The notes under the pieces are model-generated. The model searched no databases. It worked only from the letters and a program-made list of their open reading frames with translations, and was not told where the DNA came from. Shown piece after piece: positions 25,922 to 32,593 of a stretch of 33,420 nucleotides of DNA. Source of the DNA: Alistipes sp. (lineage in GTDB: Bacteria; Bacteroidota; Bacteroidia; Bacteroidales; Rikenellaceae); NCBI GenBank assembly GCA_017629985.1, contig JAGBWD010000001.1, positions 1 to 33,420 of the forward strand. The letters are read 5' to 3'. The translations under genes were made by a program, and so were the position numbers. The stretch's first letter is position 1. Every line of letters begins with the position of its first letter.

Positions 25922-26725
25922 TTATTGGTTGGCCTGGACAAGCTCAATATACGAGAATCCCATGGCCTTGAAGAATAGCTCTAAACGCTCCTTACCACTC
26001 TCATCAGCCTTCTCGAGAATGCCAGACTCCAACGAACTTGCCTTCAATGCCTCGCGATAGTTCGATTGAAGAGCCGAAATCTCCTCGTGACTCCACTCAC
26101 CCTCCTCGATATACATCTCGTAGTCGGACGGGTTAGCAATAACATCGAAGATCTCTGGGTTAGGCAATACGATAGAGATTGAATCGCCACCAACTTTAAT
26201 TTGGTCGGCTGCAACCTTGCTCAAGTCGTAACCCGCACGAACACGGCCCTTTGCCAAGATAACTACCTCGCTATATACCGAGTCGGCCTCGATATTTGCC
26301 AAACGCATCAAACTGTTCTGCTTACCAGCTTCAACCTTATCATTATGAAGCACCGCCTCCTCATAGTAGCACGCTGTGGTAAACTCCGAAATCTTGCGAA
26401 TCTTCTCAACTACGTTAGCTGTCTTATCGATAGTAGGCTCCTTTGTGATATACTTATGCAATGCGATACCACCTCCTGTCAAAGCGCCAATACCAAAGAG
26501 CGATGCGATGACTGGCAGTAAATAGGAACCAAACATACTACCTGCGATTGCTGTTGTTGCAGTGCCCGCAGCTCCCTTAACGGTCTCGCTTACAACATCC
26601 TTGACAACCTCTGTGGCAATATCCTTGACTCCACTCCCCTTCTCGGTCTTAACAATATTGTCGGTGGACTCGTTCTTGGAACGGCCAAACAACTTTTTAA
26701 TAGTCTTAAATATACCCTTTTCCAT
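25922..26725 (-). CDS. DUF4230-type membrane protein
   Basis: A 267-residue protein. A basic N terminus (IFKTIKKLFGRSKN) and a helical stretch precede a Gly/Ala-rich hydrophobic region (about 56-90, ATTAIAGSMFGSYLLPVIASLFGIG) that should insert in the membrane. The rest resembles DUF4230 proteins: KISEFTTACYYEEAVLHND, VYSEVVILAKGRVRAGYDLSKV, SIVLPNPEIFDVIANPSDYEMY, and a helical end FFKAMGFSYIELV. It pairs with the DUF4230-like lipoprotein gene just upstream (11 bases). The role of DUF4230 is unknown; two different membrane anchors suggest a complex at the envelope. Confidence 0.78.
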   Translation of the reverse strand: MEKGIFKTIKKLFGRSKNESTDNIVKTEKGSGVKDIATEVVKDVVSETVKGAAGTATTAIAGSMFGSYLLPVIASLFGIGALTGGGIALHKYITKEPTIDKTANVVEKIRKISEFTTACYYEEAVLHNDKVEAGKQNSLMRLANIEADSVYSEVVILAKGRVRAGYDLSKVAADQIKVGGDSISIVLPNPEIFDVIANPSDYEMYIEEGEWSHEEISALQSNYREALKASSLESGILEKADESGKERLELFFKAMGFSYIELVQANQ

Positions 26726-26736
26726 AACTCAGCCTC

Positions 26737-27291
26737 CTATTCTTCGTTAAACACTACATTAATCTTCTCGAAGCCTACTTGTGATAGCAATGCCTCAAAA
26801 AACATTCGCGCATTATTCTCTGCATCTTCCAAGATTCCCAAATTTGGGGCATCAGCCAAGATATCCTCCTCGCCCTGACGCAACAAATTGTTACGATCCT
26901 CGGCAGTGAAGTCGAAGCGCAATGCGCCTACCTTCTCATACTCCAACTTTGCCTTCTCGGGTGGCATATTAAACGACAAAACTCTTGGTTTTGGGAGGTT
27001 GATAGTGATCTCCTTATCTTTGATTTTGACCTGATCTACCGAGAAATTAGTCATATCGACACCAGCCTTCATTGTAGCGCTACACGAGAAGAGAATCTTA
27101 CGGTCACCAATGGTGTAGAACTTTGAATCAGAGGCTTTGATAATCTTTGAGATAGTATACTCCACAGTGCCTATCTCCGCCATCTCGGTCATTGTTGAGA
27201 ACTTCTCTTTTGCTCTATCCTCGAGCGACTTGCCACATCCCGTAAATAGGATAGCAGAGGCAACGAGCAAAGTAAGTATATTTTTCCTCAT
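26737..27291 (-). CDS. DUF4230-type lipoprotein
   Basis: The signal MRKNILTLLVASAILFTGC gives a lipidated Cys19. The mature 165 residues follow the DUF4230 pattern: EMAEIGTVEYTISKIIKAS, IGDRKILFSCSATMKAGVDMTNF, ITINLPKPRVLSFNMPPEK, and a C-terminal helix plus FEALLSQVGFEKINVVF. The core order (conserved T/VEY, GDRKIL, AGVD, NLPxP) is shared with the membrane paralogue at 25922-26725, which lacks a lipobox. It is likely tethered to the membrane facing the periplasm. A stem-loop (27325-27350) separates it from the small module gene upstream. Biochemical function unknown. Confidence 0.82.
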   Translation of the reverse strand: MRKNILTLLVASAILFTGCGKSLEDRAKEKFSTMTEMAEIGTVEYTISKIIKASDSKFYTIGDRKILFSCSATMKAGVDMTNFSVDQVKIKDKEITINLPKPRVLSFNMPPEKAKLEYEKVGALRFDFTAEDRNNLLRQGEEDILADAPNLGILEDAENNARMFFEALLSQVGFEKINVVFNEE

Positions 27292-27324
27292 ATCACATTT
27301 AATTAATTATCAATACATTAGAGA

Positions 27325-27350
27325 CATAGGAGGGTATCAATCCTCCTATG
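27325..27350 (-). terminator. Intercistronic stem-loop in the cluster
   Basis: CATAGGAGG (27325-27333) pairs with CCTCCTATG (27342-27350), 9 bp, 8-base loop, 21 bases past the stop of the gene at 27371. There is no real T run, so partial termination or 3' end protection is as likely as full termination. Confidence 0.5.
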
Positions 27351-27370
27351 CCAGAATTTGGTGCAAGCAA

Positions 27371-27688
27371 TTACTCGCGACCTGCAGCAGCCAAAGTGAT
27401 ATCGTTGTTTGAAAGAGCAGTGTCATCAGGATTTGCTACCTGAACACCGATACCATACAACTCAGCGATCTTCTTCTCGAAGTTACCAACCTTGAGGTTG
27501 CCACCTACAACGAGCTCGCCGCCCTTCTTACCCTCGCCACGGATAGAAGCGAGTGTAGCGTCGTCGTCAGCGAAACCGCCCTTGCAGCTCTCGCTCTTGT
27601 AAACACGCAATGTAGCGCCAAAGCACTCCTTAAAGTTTGCCTTCAATGTCTTGACCTTCATACGGCCATCCAACTTAAATTCTGCCAT
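27371..27688 (-). CDS. Free-standing copy of the duplicated small module, 105 residues
   Basis: The whole protein is close to residues 1-105 of the OmpA-domain protein at 29665-30963. It has two similar halves: GRMKVKTLKANFKECFGATLRVYKS, then DDATLASIRG; and GGNLKVGNFEKKIAELYGIGVQVAN, then NNDITLAAAG. Each half reads as strand, helix, strand and a xDxTL turn, which I read as a possible beta-grasp (ubiquitin-like) unit; this is inference. There is no signal or membrane helix, so it is cytoplasmic. It ends AAGRE without a Gly-Gly tail. It could compete with or bind the cytoplasmic end of the OmpA protein. Confidence 0.8.
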   Translation of the reverse strand: MAEFKLDGRMKVKTLKANFKECFGATLRVYKSESCKGGFADDDATLASIRGEGKKGGELVVGGNLKVGNFEKKIAELYGIGVQVANPDDTALSNNDITLAAAGRE

Positions 27689-27727
27689 AATTGTTTAATG
27701 TTTAAATGGTTAATAAATATGTGTAAT

Positions 27728-28150
27728 TTAGAAAATAACGCCCTTTGAAATCTCTGCTATCTCCTGTGCTGTAACTTTAGTACATCCATTCTCCTTTGCC
27801 CAGTTGTTAGCTTGAGTCAAAGACTTTGAGTTAAACTCTCCAATAGGGAAATAGTGCTTGTGGCCAGAATAATTGCAAACACCAATCTGGCAAGCTATAC
27901 CAAGCTGCTCCCAGAAGTAATTCTCAATATTCTTAACCATAGTACGACCATGGATAGATATCTCCTCGTTAGAGAACTTCTTTCTTGTCTCTGCCAATGA
28001 TTTCGATGTGTCAATACCCTTTACGCTACAAGATTTCGCTCTATCTGCATCAATGATAAAGCACAATGTGAGATACTCAAACTTCTCCGAGAACTCTCTT
28101 TGGAGAGTTGACATCTTCTTACGGCCATGAACACTAATTTCGTTTGCCAT
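27728..28150 (-). CDS. Divergent member of the duplicated-module family, 140 residues
   Basis: Two related halves are visible: EISVHGRKKMSTLQREFSEKFEYLTLCFI (about 4-32) and EISIHGRTMVKNIENYFWEQLGIACQIG (about 63-90), each a strand, helix, strand as in the 105-residue protein at 27371-27688. It differs by having a longer linker (DADRAKSCSVKGIDTSKSLAETRKKF) and an added C-terminal helical stretch FNSKSLTQANNWAKENGCTKVTAQEIAEI. No export signal. It lies 39 bases before that gene and 44 after the OGG-like gene. The within-protein repeat is seen directly; function unknown. Confidence 0.75.
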   Translation of the reverse strand: MANEISVHGRKKMSTLQREFSEKFEYLTLCFIIDADRAKSCSVKGIDTSKSLAETRKKFSNEEISIHGRTMVKNIENYFWEQLGIACQIGVCNYSGHKHYFPIGEFNSKSLTQANNWAKENGCTKVTAQEIAEISKGVIF

Positions 28151-28194
28151 AATTGTTTAGTTTTAAGTGATTAAGTTAGTTATTATTATGTTTG

Positions 28195-28878
28195 TTAGTC
28201 AATTTTCACCTCTGCTATACTTTTCTTATCGAGTTTTGCCAAACGCTCTATCTCAAAATCTTCGCCTGCCACCTTAAACGCACCCCAAATGTAGGCATCT
28301 ACCTCACGCACCGAAAACTCTGTCAAATCGAACAGCTCCATAAAGTATTTGTAGAGGTCCACAAAGAAGTCGTACTCCTTAAGTTTGGCTGCAAACTCAC
28401 CCTTCGTAAAGGTATTCGGCGATTTACTCTTTGTGCGGCTATAGGTATATTTAGGGAGGTATCCCTGCATAAAAAGGCTCTCAAAAGTATCCGCCACAAT
28501 GCTATCATAGATAGGATACTTTGTTGGCTGATGCAGAGCGCAATACTTTGTCGCAAACGAATAGTTAAAGCGTACATCGCCATTGGATAGTTTGAGCGTT
28601 GCAATCTCCGCTACCAACGACTTATCTCCAGCTTTGAGACGTGCATCTATATCCTTTATAGAGAGGATGTGCGCTGTCATCATATTGGTTGCTTGGATTC
28701 CTGTCGAGTAGAACAAGTTTAGAAGCTTGACCTTTGTATCCACAGCGCCAGCGTTTTTATGGTCAGGATACTCCTCTACCAAACGTTGCAAAATATCCTC
28801 CTGGATGCTATATGATGGTAACTTGTCATAGGCTGCCAACGCACGTTCTGCATCCGATTTTAGCGATACCCTCTTCAT
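28195..28878 (-). CDS. Protein resembling the OGG-fold DNA glycosylase-like family
   Basis: A 227-residue, mostly helical soluble protein. Two stretches recall proteins annotated as 8-oxoguanine glycosylase OGG fold: FATKYCALHQPTKYPIYDS (108-126), where relatives have a similar Lys-Phe/Tyr, His, Pro, Pro-Ile-Asp pattern, and FSVREVDAYIWGAF (188-201), where relatives have Arg-x-x-Asp-x-x-x-Trp. The classic HhH hairpin and catalytic Lys of true OGG1 are not obvious, so glycosylase activity is doubtful. It may bind DNA or nucleotides. It sits inside the module-gene cluster behind a 9-bp stem-loop. The family reading is tentative. Confidence 0.6.
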   Translation of the reverse strand: MKRVSLKSDAERALAAYDKLPSYSIQEDILQRLVEEYPDHKNAGAVDTKVKLLNLFYSTGIQATNMMTAHILSIKDIDARLKAGDKSLVAEIATLKLSNGDVRFNYSFATKYCALHQPTKYPIYDSIVADTFESLFMQGYLPKYTYSRTKSKSPNTFTKGEFAAKLKEYDFFVDLYKYFMELFDLTEFSVREVDAYIWGAFKVAGEDFEIERLAKLDKKSIAEVKID

Positions 28879-28904
28879 TTTTCAGTTTTAGCTAATTCTC
28901 GTAC

Positions 28905-28930
28905 CTCGGGGTGCGGTCAAACACCCCGAG
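28905..28930 (-). other. Intercistronic stem-loop, 9 bp
   Basis: CTCGGGGTG (28905-28913) pairs with CACCCCGAG (28922-28930) around an 8-base loop, between the 89-residue gene and the OGG-like gene. It is GC-rich, has no T run, and is built like the stem-loop at 27325-27350, so mRNA processing or stability is a likely role. Confidence 0.55.
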
Positions 28931-28967
28931 ATTATTATTTATTGTCGCTTGATAACCATTGTTGTCA

Positions 28968-29237
28968 CTAATATCTCTCAATGGTTTCATCGCAATAAAA
29001 TCCATATACACTTACTCCACGTGGGACCCTTATGGTTACATGGTCGTCAGAATTGCCATTGTGGTCATAACTGCAGCTACACAATTTGTATTGCTTACCG
29101 TCTTCGCGCCACACTTTGGGAAATTCTATCACTCTTGCTACAGGATCGTAACTTCCGGGGCGATATTCAATACGAACAGTCATATCGTGGCTATATAATG
29201 ATGTATATACGCCATCCGTTTTAGGTGTAACTTTCAT
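28968..29237 (-). CDS. Unrecognised 89-residue protein
   Basis: A small protein without signal or membrane helix, rich in Tyr, Asp, Ser and Val, probably all beta: MTVRIEYRPGSY, ARVIEFPKVW, KQYKLCSCSYDHNG, DHVTIRVPRGVSVYGFYCDE. A CxC pair and a third Cys near the end could matter for metal binding or disulphides, but the evidence is thin. It lies between the module genes at 29276-29638 and the OGG-like gene, same strand, 38 bases from the former, so it is probably part of the same transcript. No family is recognised. Confidence 0.65.
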   Translation of the reverse strand: MKVTPKTDGVYTSLYSHDMTVRIEYRPGSYDPVARVIEFPKVWREDGKQYKLCSCSYDHNGNSDDHVTIRVPRGVSVYGFYCDETIERY

Positions 29238-29275
29238 AATACAAATAATTTAAATTAGTGAATATAAATCGGTTT

Positions 29276-29638
29276 CTAATACTCACCGCGGGCTGCCTGA
29301 CCAATGGTTATCTCGTTAGGAACGAGCTTCTTGCCCTCTGCATCCTTAATCTGAACGGTTACGCCGAACTGCTCATCGAAGAGCTTCTCAGCATCACCAA
29401 CCTTCATACTTGCCTTAATCTTGAGGCCATCAGCCTTGACGTTTACCGTCTTGGCAGTCTTGGTGTTGAGTGCCGCAAGGGTCATATCACCATCAGCAAT
29501 CTTTGCACCCTTGTAGAATACAAGCGTAAGCCCAAAAGCCTCCTTAAACTCCGCAGAGATAGTTTTTAGCTTCTTCTGTGGAGCAACGGTAAACTCCGCA
29601 TTCTTGAATCTATCCATTATATTATTCAAAATTCCCAT
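29276..29638 (-). CDS. Member of the duplicated-module family, 120 residues
   Basis: After a short lead (MGILNNIMDRFKNAEF) come two related halves: APQKKLKTISAEFKEAFGLTLVFYKGAKIADGDMTLAALN and ADGLKIKASMKVGDAEKLFDEQFGVTVQIKD, then EGKKLVPNEITIGQA. The first half, with its VFYKGAKIADGDMTL ending, recalls the second part of ubiquitin (strand, loop, acidic turn, TL); this is the best single piece of sequence for the beta-grasp idea, but it stays an inference. No export signal. It starts 26 bases after the OmpA-domain gene at 29665, so the two are surely co-transcribed. Confidence 0.78.
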   Translation of the reverse strand: MGILNNIMDRFKNAEFTVAPQKKLKTISAEFKEAFGLTLVFYKGAKIADGDMTLAALNTKTAKTVNVKADGLKIKASMKVGDAEKLFDEQFGVTVQIKDAEGKKLVPNEITIGQAARGEY

Positions 29639-29664
29639 AATATATTATATGTATTAAATGTTTA

Positions 29665-30963
29665 TTACTCAACAATGATAAACTCTGTACGACGGTTAGC
29701 CTCTGGGGTATTCTCATCGATAGGCTCTGAAGAGCCCTTACCCTCTGCCTCTAAACGCTCTGCAGCGATGCCACGACCTACGAGGAAGTCTACAGCAGCC
29801 TGTGCGCGTGCCTCCGACAACTTCTGGTTGAACGCTGGGTCACCCTCCGATGATGTGTGGCCAACGAGCTTGAGGCGCAACTCTGGGTGCTTCTCCATAA
29901 GCTGTGCGAGGTCGTGCAACACAAACTTTGCCTCCTCCGACAAGTCGGCCTTACCCACGATAAACTTCGCAGCGTTGAAGTTCTTCTCAATCTCCTCAAC
30001 ACGGTCTACGTATACAATCTTCTCTACCTCGACAATCTTCTCTACCTCCTTCTCGATAACCGTAGGTTTAGTAATTGCATCGTAGAACACCTGAAGAGTG
30101 CCGATTACAAACATCGCGATAAGTAGCCATACCCACCACTTGAGCTTCTTCTTGCCAGGTACTGGAGGTACGTAGCCATTGAGGTACTCAAGGCGGAAGC
30201 CACCCTTCTTTGCACCGCCATCAGCCTTCTCGAAGTCGGCGATGAGGATACCATACTGCTTTGCGTGGGCTGCTATGTTCTCAAAATCAGGCTTTGTCCA
30301 CATCATAGCAAACTGCACCTTTGTACCATCGCCCATAGTAAGCAACTCATCGGGCTGCGTGAAGTAACATCCGAACTTGCCGTTATCAGCATCGCCCTTA
30401 TATTCAGTAAAGATTTCGCGTGCTGGATTCAAGCTATTAGGGAACGCCTGACGTAAATCCTCCAACTTGGCGTGTGGATACATCACCATATAAGCATGAG
30501 CAATACCGAGTGCTGTACGATTCTGCGCCTTGCCATAAACTCGCACACGTGCGCTTGCAAGCTCCGCAGCAGTCGCCTCAACATTTGGGGCAGTCTCGGT
30601 TGCAGTTGGTGTTACGATGTTATGGCCATGACCACTCTCTGCCGAAGCGGTTGATGCTGCACCCATGAGCGTTGCAGCGTCATCAGCAAATTCTGTATCA
30701 TCGGCATTTGCCACCTGAACACCGATACCATACAACTCGGCAACTCTGCGCTCAAAGGTAGCAACCTTCATATTACCCTTCACCGTAAACTCGCCACCCG
30801 AGTAACCCTCGGCGCGGATTGATGCGAGCGTTGCATCATCAGAAGCCTGCTCACCCTCACACTTAATATTGGTGTAGACGCGAAGTGTAGAACCAAAGTT
30901 CTTCTTAAACTCATCTTTTAAGGTCTTCACCTTTACTCGACCATCTAATGTAAAATCTGCCAT
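29665..30963 (-). CDS. Membrane protein joining the duplicated small module to a C-terminal OmpA domain
   Basis: 432 residues in five parts. Residues 1-103 are the same two-unit module as the protein at 27371-27688. Residues 104-135 are a low-complexity linker. Residues about 137-262 form a soluble domain I cannot name (RTALGIAHAYMVMYPHAKLEDLRQAFP, FTQPDELLTMGDGTKVQFAMMW). Residues 276-295 are one membrane helix (WWVWLLIAMFVIGTLQVF), followed by a Glu/Lys/Val coiled segment (300-328). Residues about 332-432 are an OmpA/MotB-type peptidoglycan-binding domain (LVGHTSSEGDPAFNQKLSEARA, GKGSSEPI, NRRTEFII). With no signal peptide, the N terminus should be cytoplasmic and the OmpA end periplasmic, bridging membrane and wall. 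Confidence 0.88.
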   Translation of the reverse strand: MADFTLDGRVKVKTLKDEFKKNFGSTLRVYTNIKCEGEQASDDATLASIRAEGYSGGEFTVKGNMKVATFERRVAELYGIGVQVANADDTEFADDAATLMGAASTASAESGHGHNIVTPTATETAPNVEATAAELASARVRVYGKAQNRTALGIAHAYMVMYPHAKLEDLRQAFPNSLNPAREIFTEYKGDADNGKFGCYFTQPDELLTMGDGTKVQFAMMWTKPDFENIAAHAKQYGILIADFEKADGGAKKGGFRLEYLNGYVPPVPGKKKLKWWVWLLIAMFVIGTLQVFYDAITKPTVIEKEVEKIVEVEKIVYVDRVEEIEKNFNAAKFIVGKADLSEEAKFVLHDLAQLMEKHPELRLKLVGHTSSEGDPAFNQKLSEARAQAAVDFLVGRGIAAERLEAEGKGSSEPIDENTPEANRRTEFIIVE

Positions 30964-31028
30964 ATTCTATTTATCTAAGTTATAAGTTGCTTGTTATACA
31001 AAACCATCCAACGCTTCAGTAGGCACAA

Positions 31029-31062
31029 AAAAAAAGCGCAGACTAATTACTTAATCTCCGCT
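31029..31062 (-). terminator. Strong terminator between the 58-codon ORF and the OmpA-domain gene
   Basis: On the minus strand AGCGGAGATTAA pairs with TTAGTCTGCGCT (one G-G mismatch, one T-G pair) around a GTAA tetraloop and runs directly into nine T. It overlaps the stop codon of the ORF at 31051-31227 and lies about 65 bases before the OmpA-gene start. It could be a simple terminator or an attenuator for the operon. Confidence 0.8.
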
Positions 31063-31227
31063 GATAGGCCCTAGGATAGCCTGTGGTAAGAAAAAAAAGT
31101 AATAGCCTACGCCATGTCGGCATACCACACAATATGGCACGCTAACACAGGCAGCATTATCCTCTCTTACCAAAATGAATTTCCTAGGTTCATCAGCGAG
31201 AAGATAAACACTGTTTGTGCTTATCAT
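31051..31227 (-). CDS. Small ORF, 58 residues, in the leader of the OmpA-module operon
   Basis: The ATG at 31227 lies 14 bases after a perfect -7 box, so the leader would be only about 8 bases. The 58-residue product starts MISTNSVYLLADEPRKFILV, has PYCVVCRHG (a CxxC) in the middle, an aromatic run GYYFFFLPQAILG and ends PISGD. The stop lies inside a strong terminator stem. It could be a genuine small protein made from a short transcript, or a leader whose translation decides whether RNA polymerase reads on into the OmpA operon. It is too short for composition tests and no homologue is recognised. Confidence 0.5.
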   Translation of the reverse strand: MISTNSVYLLADEPRKFILVREDNAACVSVPYCVVCRHGVGYYFFFLPQAILGPISGD

Positions 31228-31241
31228 AATATTTTATATTA

Positions 31242-31272
31242 CAAATATATATAAAAAAATTCAAAGCACAAA
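31242..31272 (-). promoter_or_regulatory. Promoter for the 58-codon ORF and possibly the OmpA-module operon
   Basis: TTTG (31272-31269), 19 bases, TATATTTG (31249-31242) on the minus strand; an exact consensus match between the kinase 3' end and the small ORF. Confidence 0.75.
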
Positions 31273-31366
31273 TCCACCCCACAATTTTTTAACAATTAAG
31301 GGCGTAGACTATTTACAACACAAAGGTATGAAATTAGAGCAAATCTCTCAACAGGCTTACTTGTCT

Positions 31367-32557
31367 TTACTTGTCTTTTACATTGCCTTTATACGGCACA
31401 TAGGGCAACTCATTAACAATCAACGAGTCCAGATACTTACGTTCCTCACCCTTTACCTCAATATAGAAACATGGATACGTAGACAAATGCTCTGCAAGGC
31501 TCTCGAAATAGCGTTTATAGAGTTCTTCATAATGAGCATACAACAACGACTGCAGATAGGTATCATCGGTCATTGCCAAATACTTACGTTGCACAGCATC
31601 GCACTGCTCCCACATGGAGCGTAGGTGACGCGAGGCAAACTCCATATATGGGACATTATACACCGAGTCGGTAAGAGCATTACAAATATCTGCAATCTCC
31701 CTCTCCATACCCGTCAGCATCCTATCACGAGCATTGTCACTCTGGCGAGCTACACTCCACGAGTAGAGATAGAGGGACATAGGTGCTATGACAACAAGTA
31801 TAAAGAAGATATTTCGCAAAATCCTCCAGCCGCGGTGTCTATTTTTCCAGGCATGACGCAGGGCCTCGACATTGGCATAACGACACTCGGGGTTCTCCGC
31901 AGTGCATCGGCGCACGATGGCAGACTCCCCAAGTAACTCGCCCATAATGACACCTATGGAGTATATATCGCTACGGGCATCGACAGCACCTCTAGAACGC
32001 AGCTCGGGAGAGGCATAGCGTGGCGTACACCCCAGCATCTTGAACATAGCCTCGGCATCGCTATCTGCCAATCCAAAATCTGCCAATTTCAGTCTATTAT
32101 CGGAATATGTAACAAGGATATTTTCGGGCTTGAGGTCGTTATGTATAACACCGCGCTTATGGAGATATTCGACAGCCGACATCAGCTCCTCGAATATACG
32201 TTTACGCTCATCGCCCGAGGGGCGCTCCGCAAGGTACTCCGCAAGGGTGCGACACTCCAAATACTCCATGACAATAGCTGGGCCAACAGGGAGCTTTGTA
32301 TCATATATAAATGTATGAACAATATGCGGGTGATCACAGCCAATGGAGAGTTCATACTCGCGATAGAGGAGCTTCTGCTGATACTCGGAGTTGTCTTTTG
32401 TTGTCTTTAACAAGAAGTACTTTCCCTGGCGCGTGGCGCGATATAGTTTGGCATTAGAGGTGGTTTTCAGCAACTTAAGGTCACAATATTCCTCATCAAC
32501 AATTATGTTCGGGGTGTCACAATCGAAGATTTCGCTTTCGGTAGTCATATTCTGCAT
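31367..32557 (-). CDS. Membrane Ser/Thr protein kinase with extracytoplasmic domain
   Basis: A 396-residue Hanks-type kinase. The domain runs over about residues 25-240: Lys51 (YFLLKTT) for ATP, Glu in YREYEL (67-69) on helix C, hinge AIVMEYLECRTL, catalytic loop VIHNDLKPEN (137-146, Asp141, HND so a non-RD kinase), LADFGLAD (158-165) and PRYASPEL (179-186) for the activation segment, SDIYSIGVIMGELL in helix F. The Gly-rich loop is poor (LLKTTSNAKLYRA has no GxGxxG), yet the other catalytic residues are intact. Residues 249-267 are a membrane helix and about 130 residues follow outside, without PASTA repeats. It heads the envelope cluster and probably senses a periplasmic signal. Met4 is an alternative start. 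Confidence 0.92.
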   Translation of the reverse strand: MQNMTTESEIFDCDTPNIIVDEEYCDLKLLKTTSNAKLYRATRQGKYFLLKTTKDNSEYQQKLLYREYELSIGCDHPHIVHTFIYDTKLPVGPAIVMEYLECRTLAEYLAERPSGDERKRIFEELMSAVEYLHKRGVIHNDLKPENILVTYSDNRLKLADFGLADSDAEAMFKMLGCTPRYASPELRSRGAVDARSDIYSIGVIMGELLGESAIVRRCTAENPECRYANVEALRHAWKNRHRGWRILRNIFFILVVIAPMSLYLYSWSVARQSDNARDRMLTGMEREIADICNALTDSVYNVPYMEFASRHLRSMWEQCDAVQRKYLAMTDDTYLQSLLYAHYEELYKRYFESLAEHLSTYPCFYIEVKGEERKYLDSLIVNELPYVPYKGNVKDK

Positions 32558-32567
32558 TTTTATTTCT

Positions 32568-32588
32568 CAAAGATAGTTATTAATTTTG
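32568..32588. promoter_or_regulatory. Back-to-back -7 boxes in the 36-bp divergent gap
   Basis: On the minus strand TATCTTTG (32575-32568) precedes the kinase ATG by 10 bases. On the plus strand TAATTTTG (32581-32588) precedes the divergent gene ATG by 5 bases. Neither has a clear -33 TTTG at 19 bases. Starts this close imply very short leaders and mutual interference. Confidence 0.45.
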
Positions 32589-32593
32589 TAACT

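Noticed and set aside
27371-27688. Ubiquitin-like conjugation system
   Set aside because: The modules lack a Gly-Gly tail and no E1, E2 or deubiquitinase-like gene is nearby; only the fold resemblance is suggested.
29665-30963. Classical outer-membrane OmpA barrel protein
   Set aside because: There is no signal peptide or barrel; the OmpA domain follows one inner-membrane helix, so it is a MotB-like wall anchor.
31321-31351. Second minus-strand promoter TTG-N20-TACCTTTG just past the kinase stop
   Set aside because: The -33 is weak and the site is about 70 bases before the better promoter at 31242-31272; left as unproven.
22833-32557. Classification as a Zorya defence system because of the OmpA/MotB-like anchor
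   Set aside because: No ZorA (MotA-like) membrane protein and no ZorC/ZorD-type proteins are seen, and the OmpA protein has a different N-terminal module.
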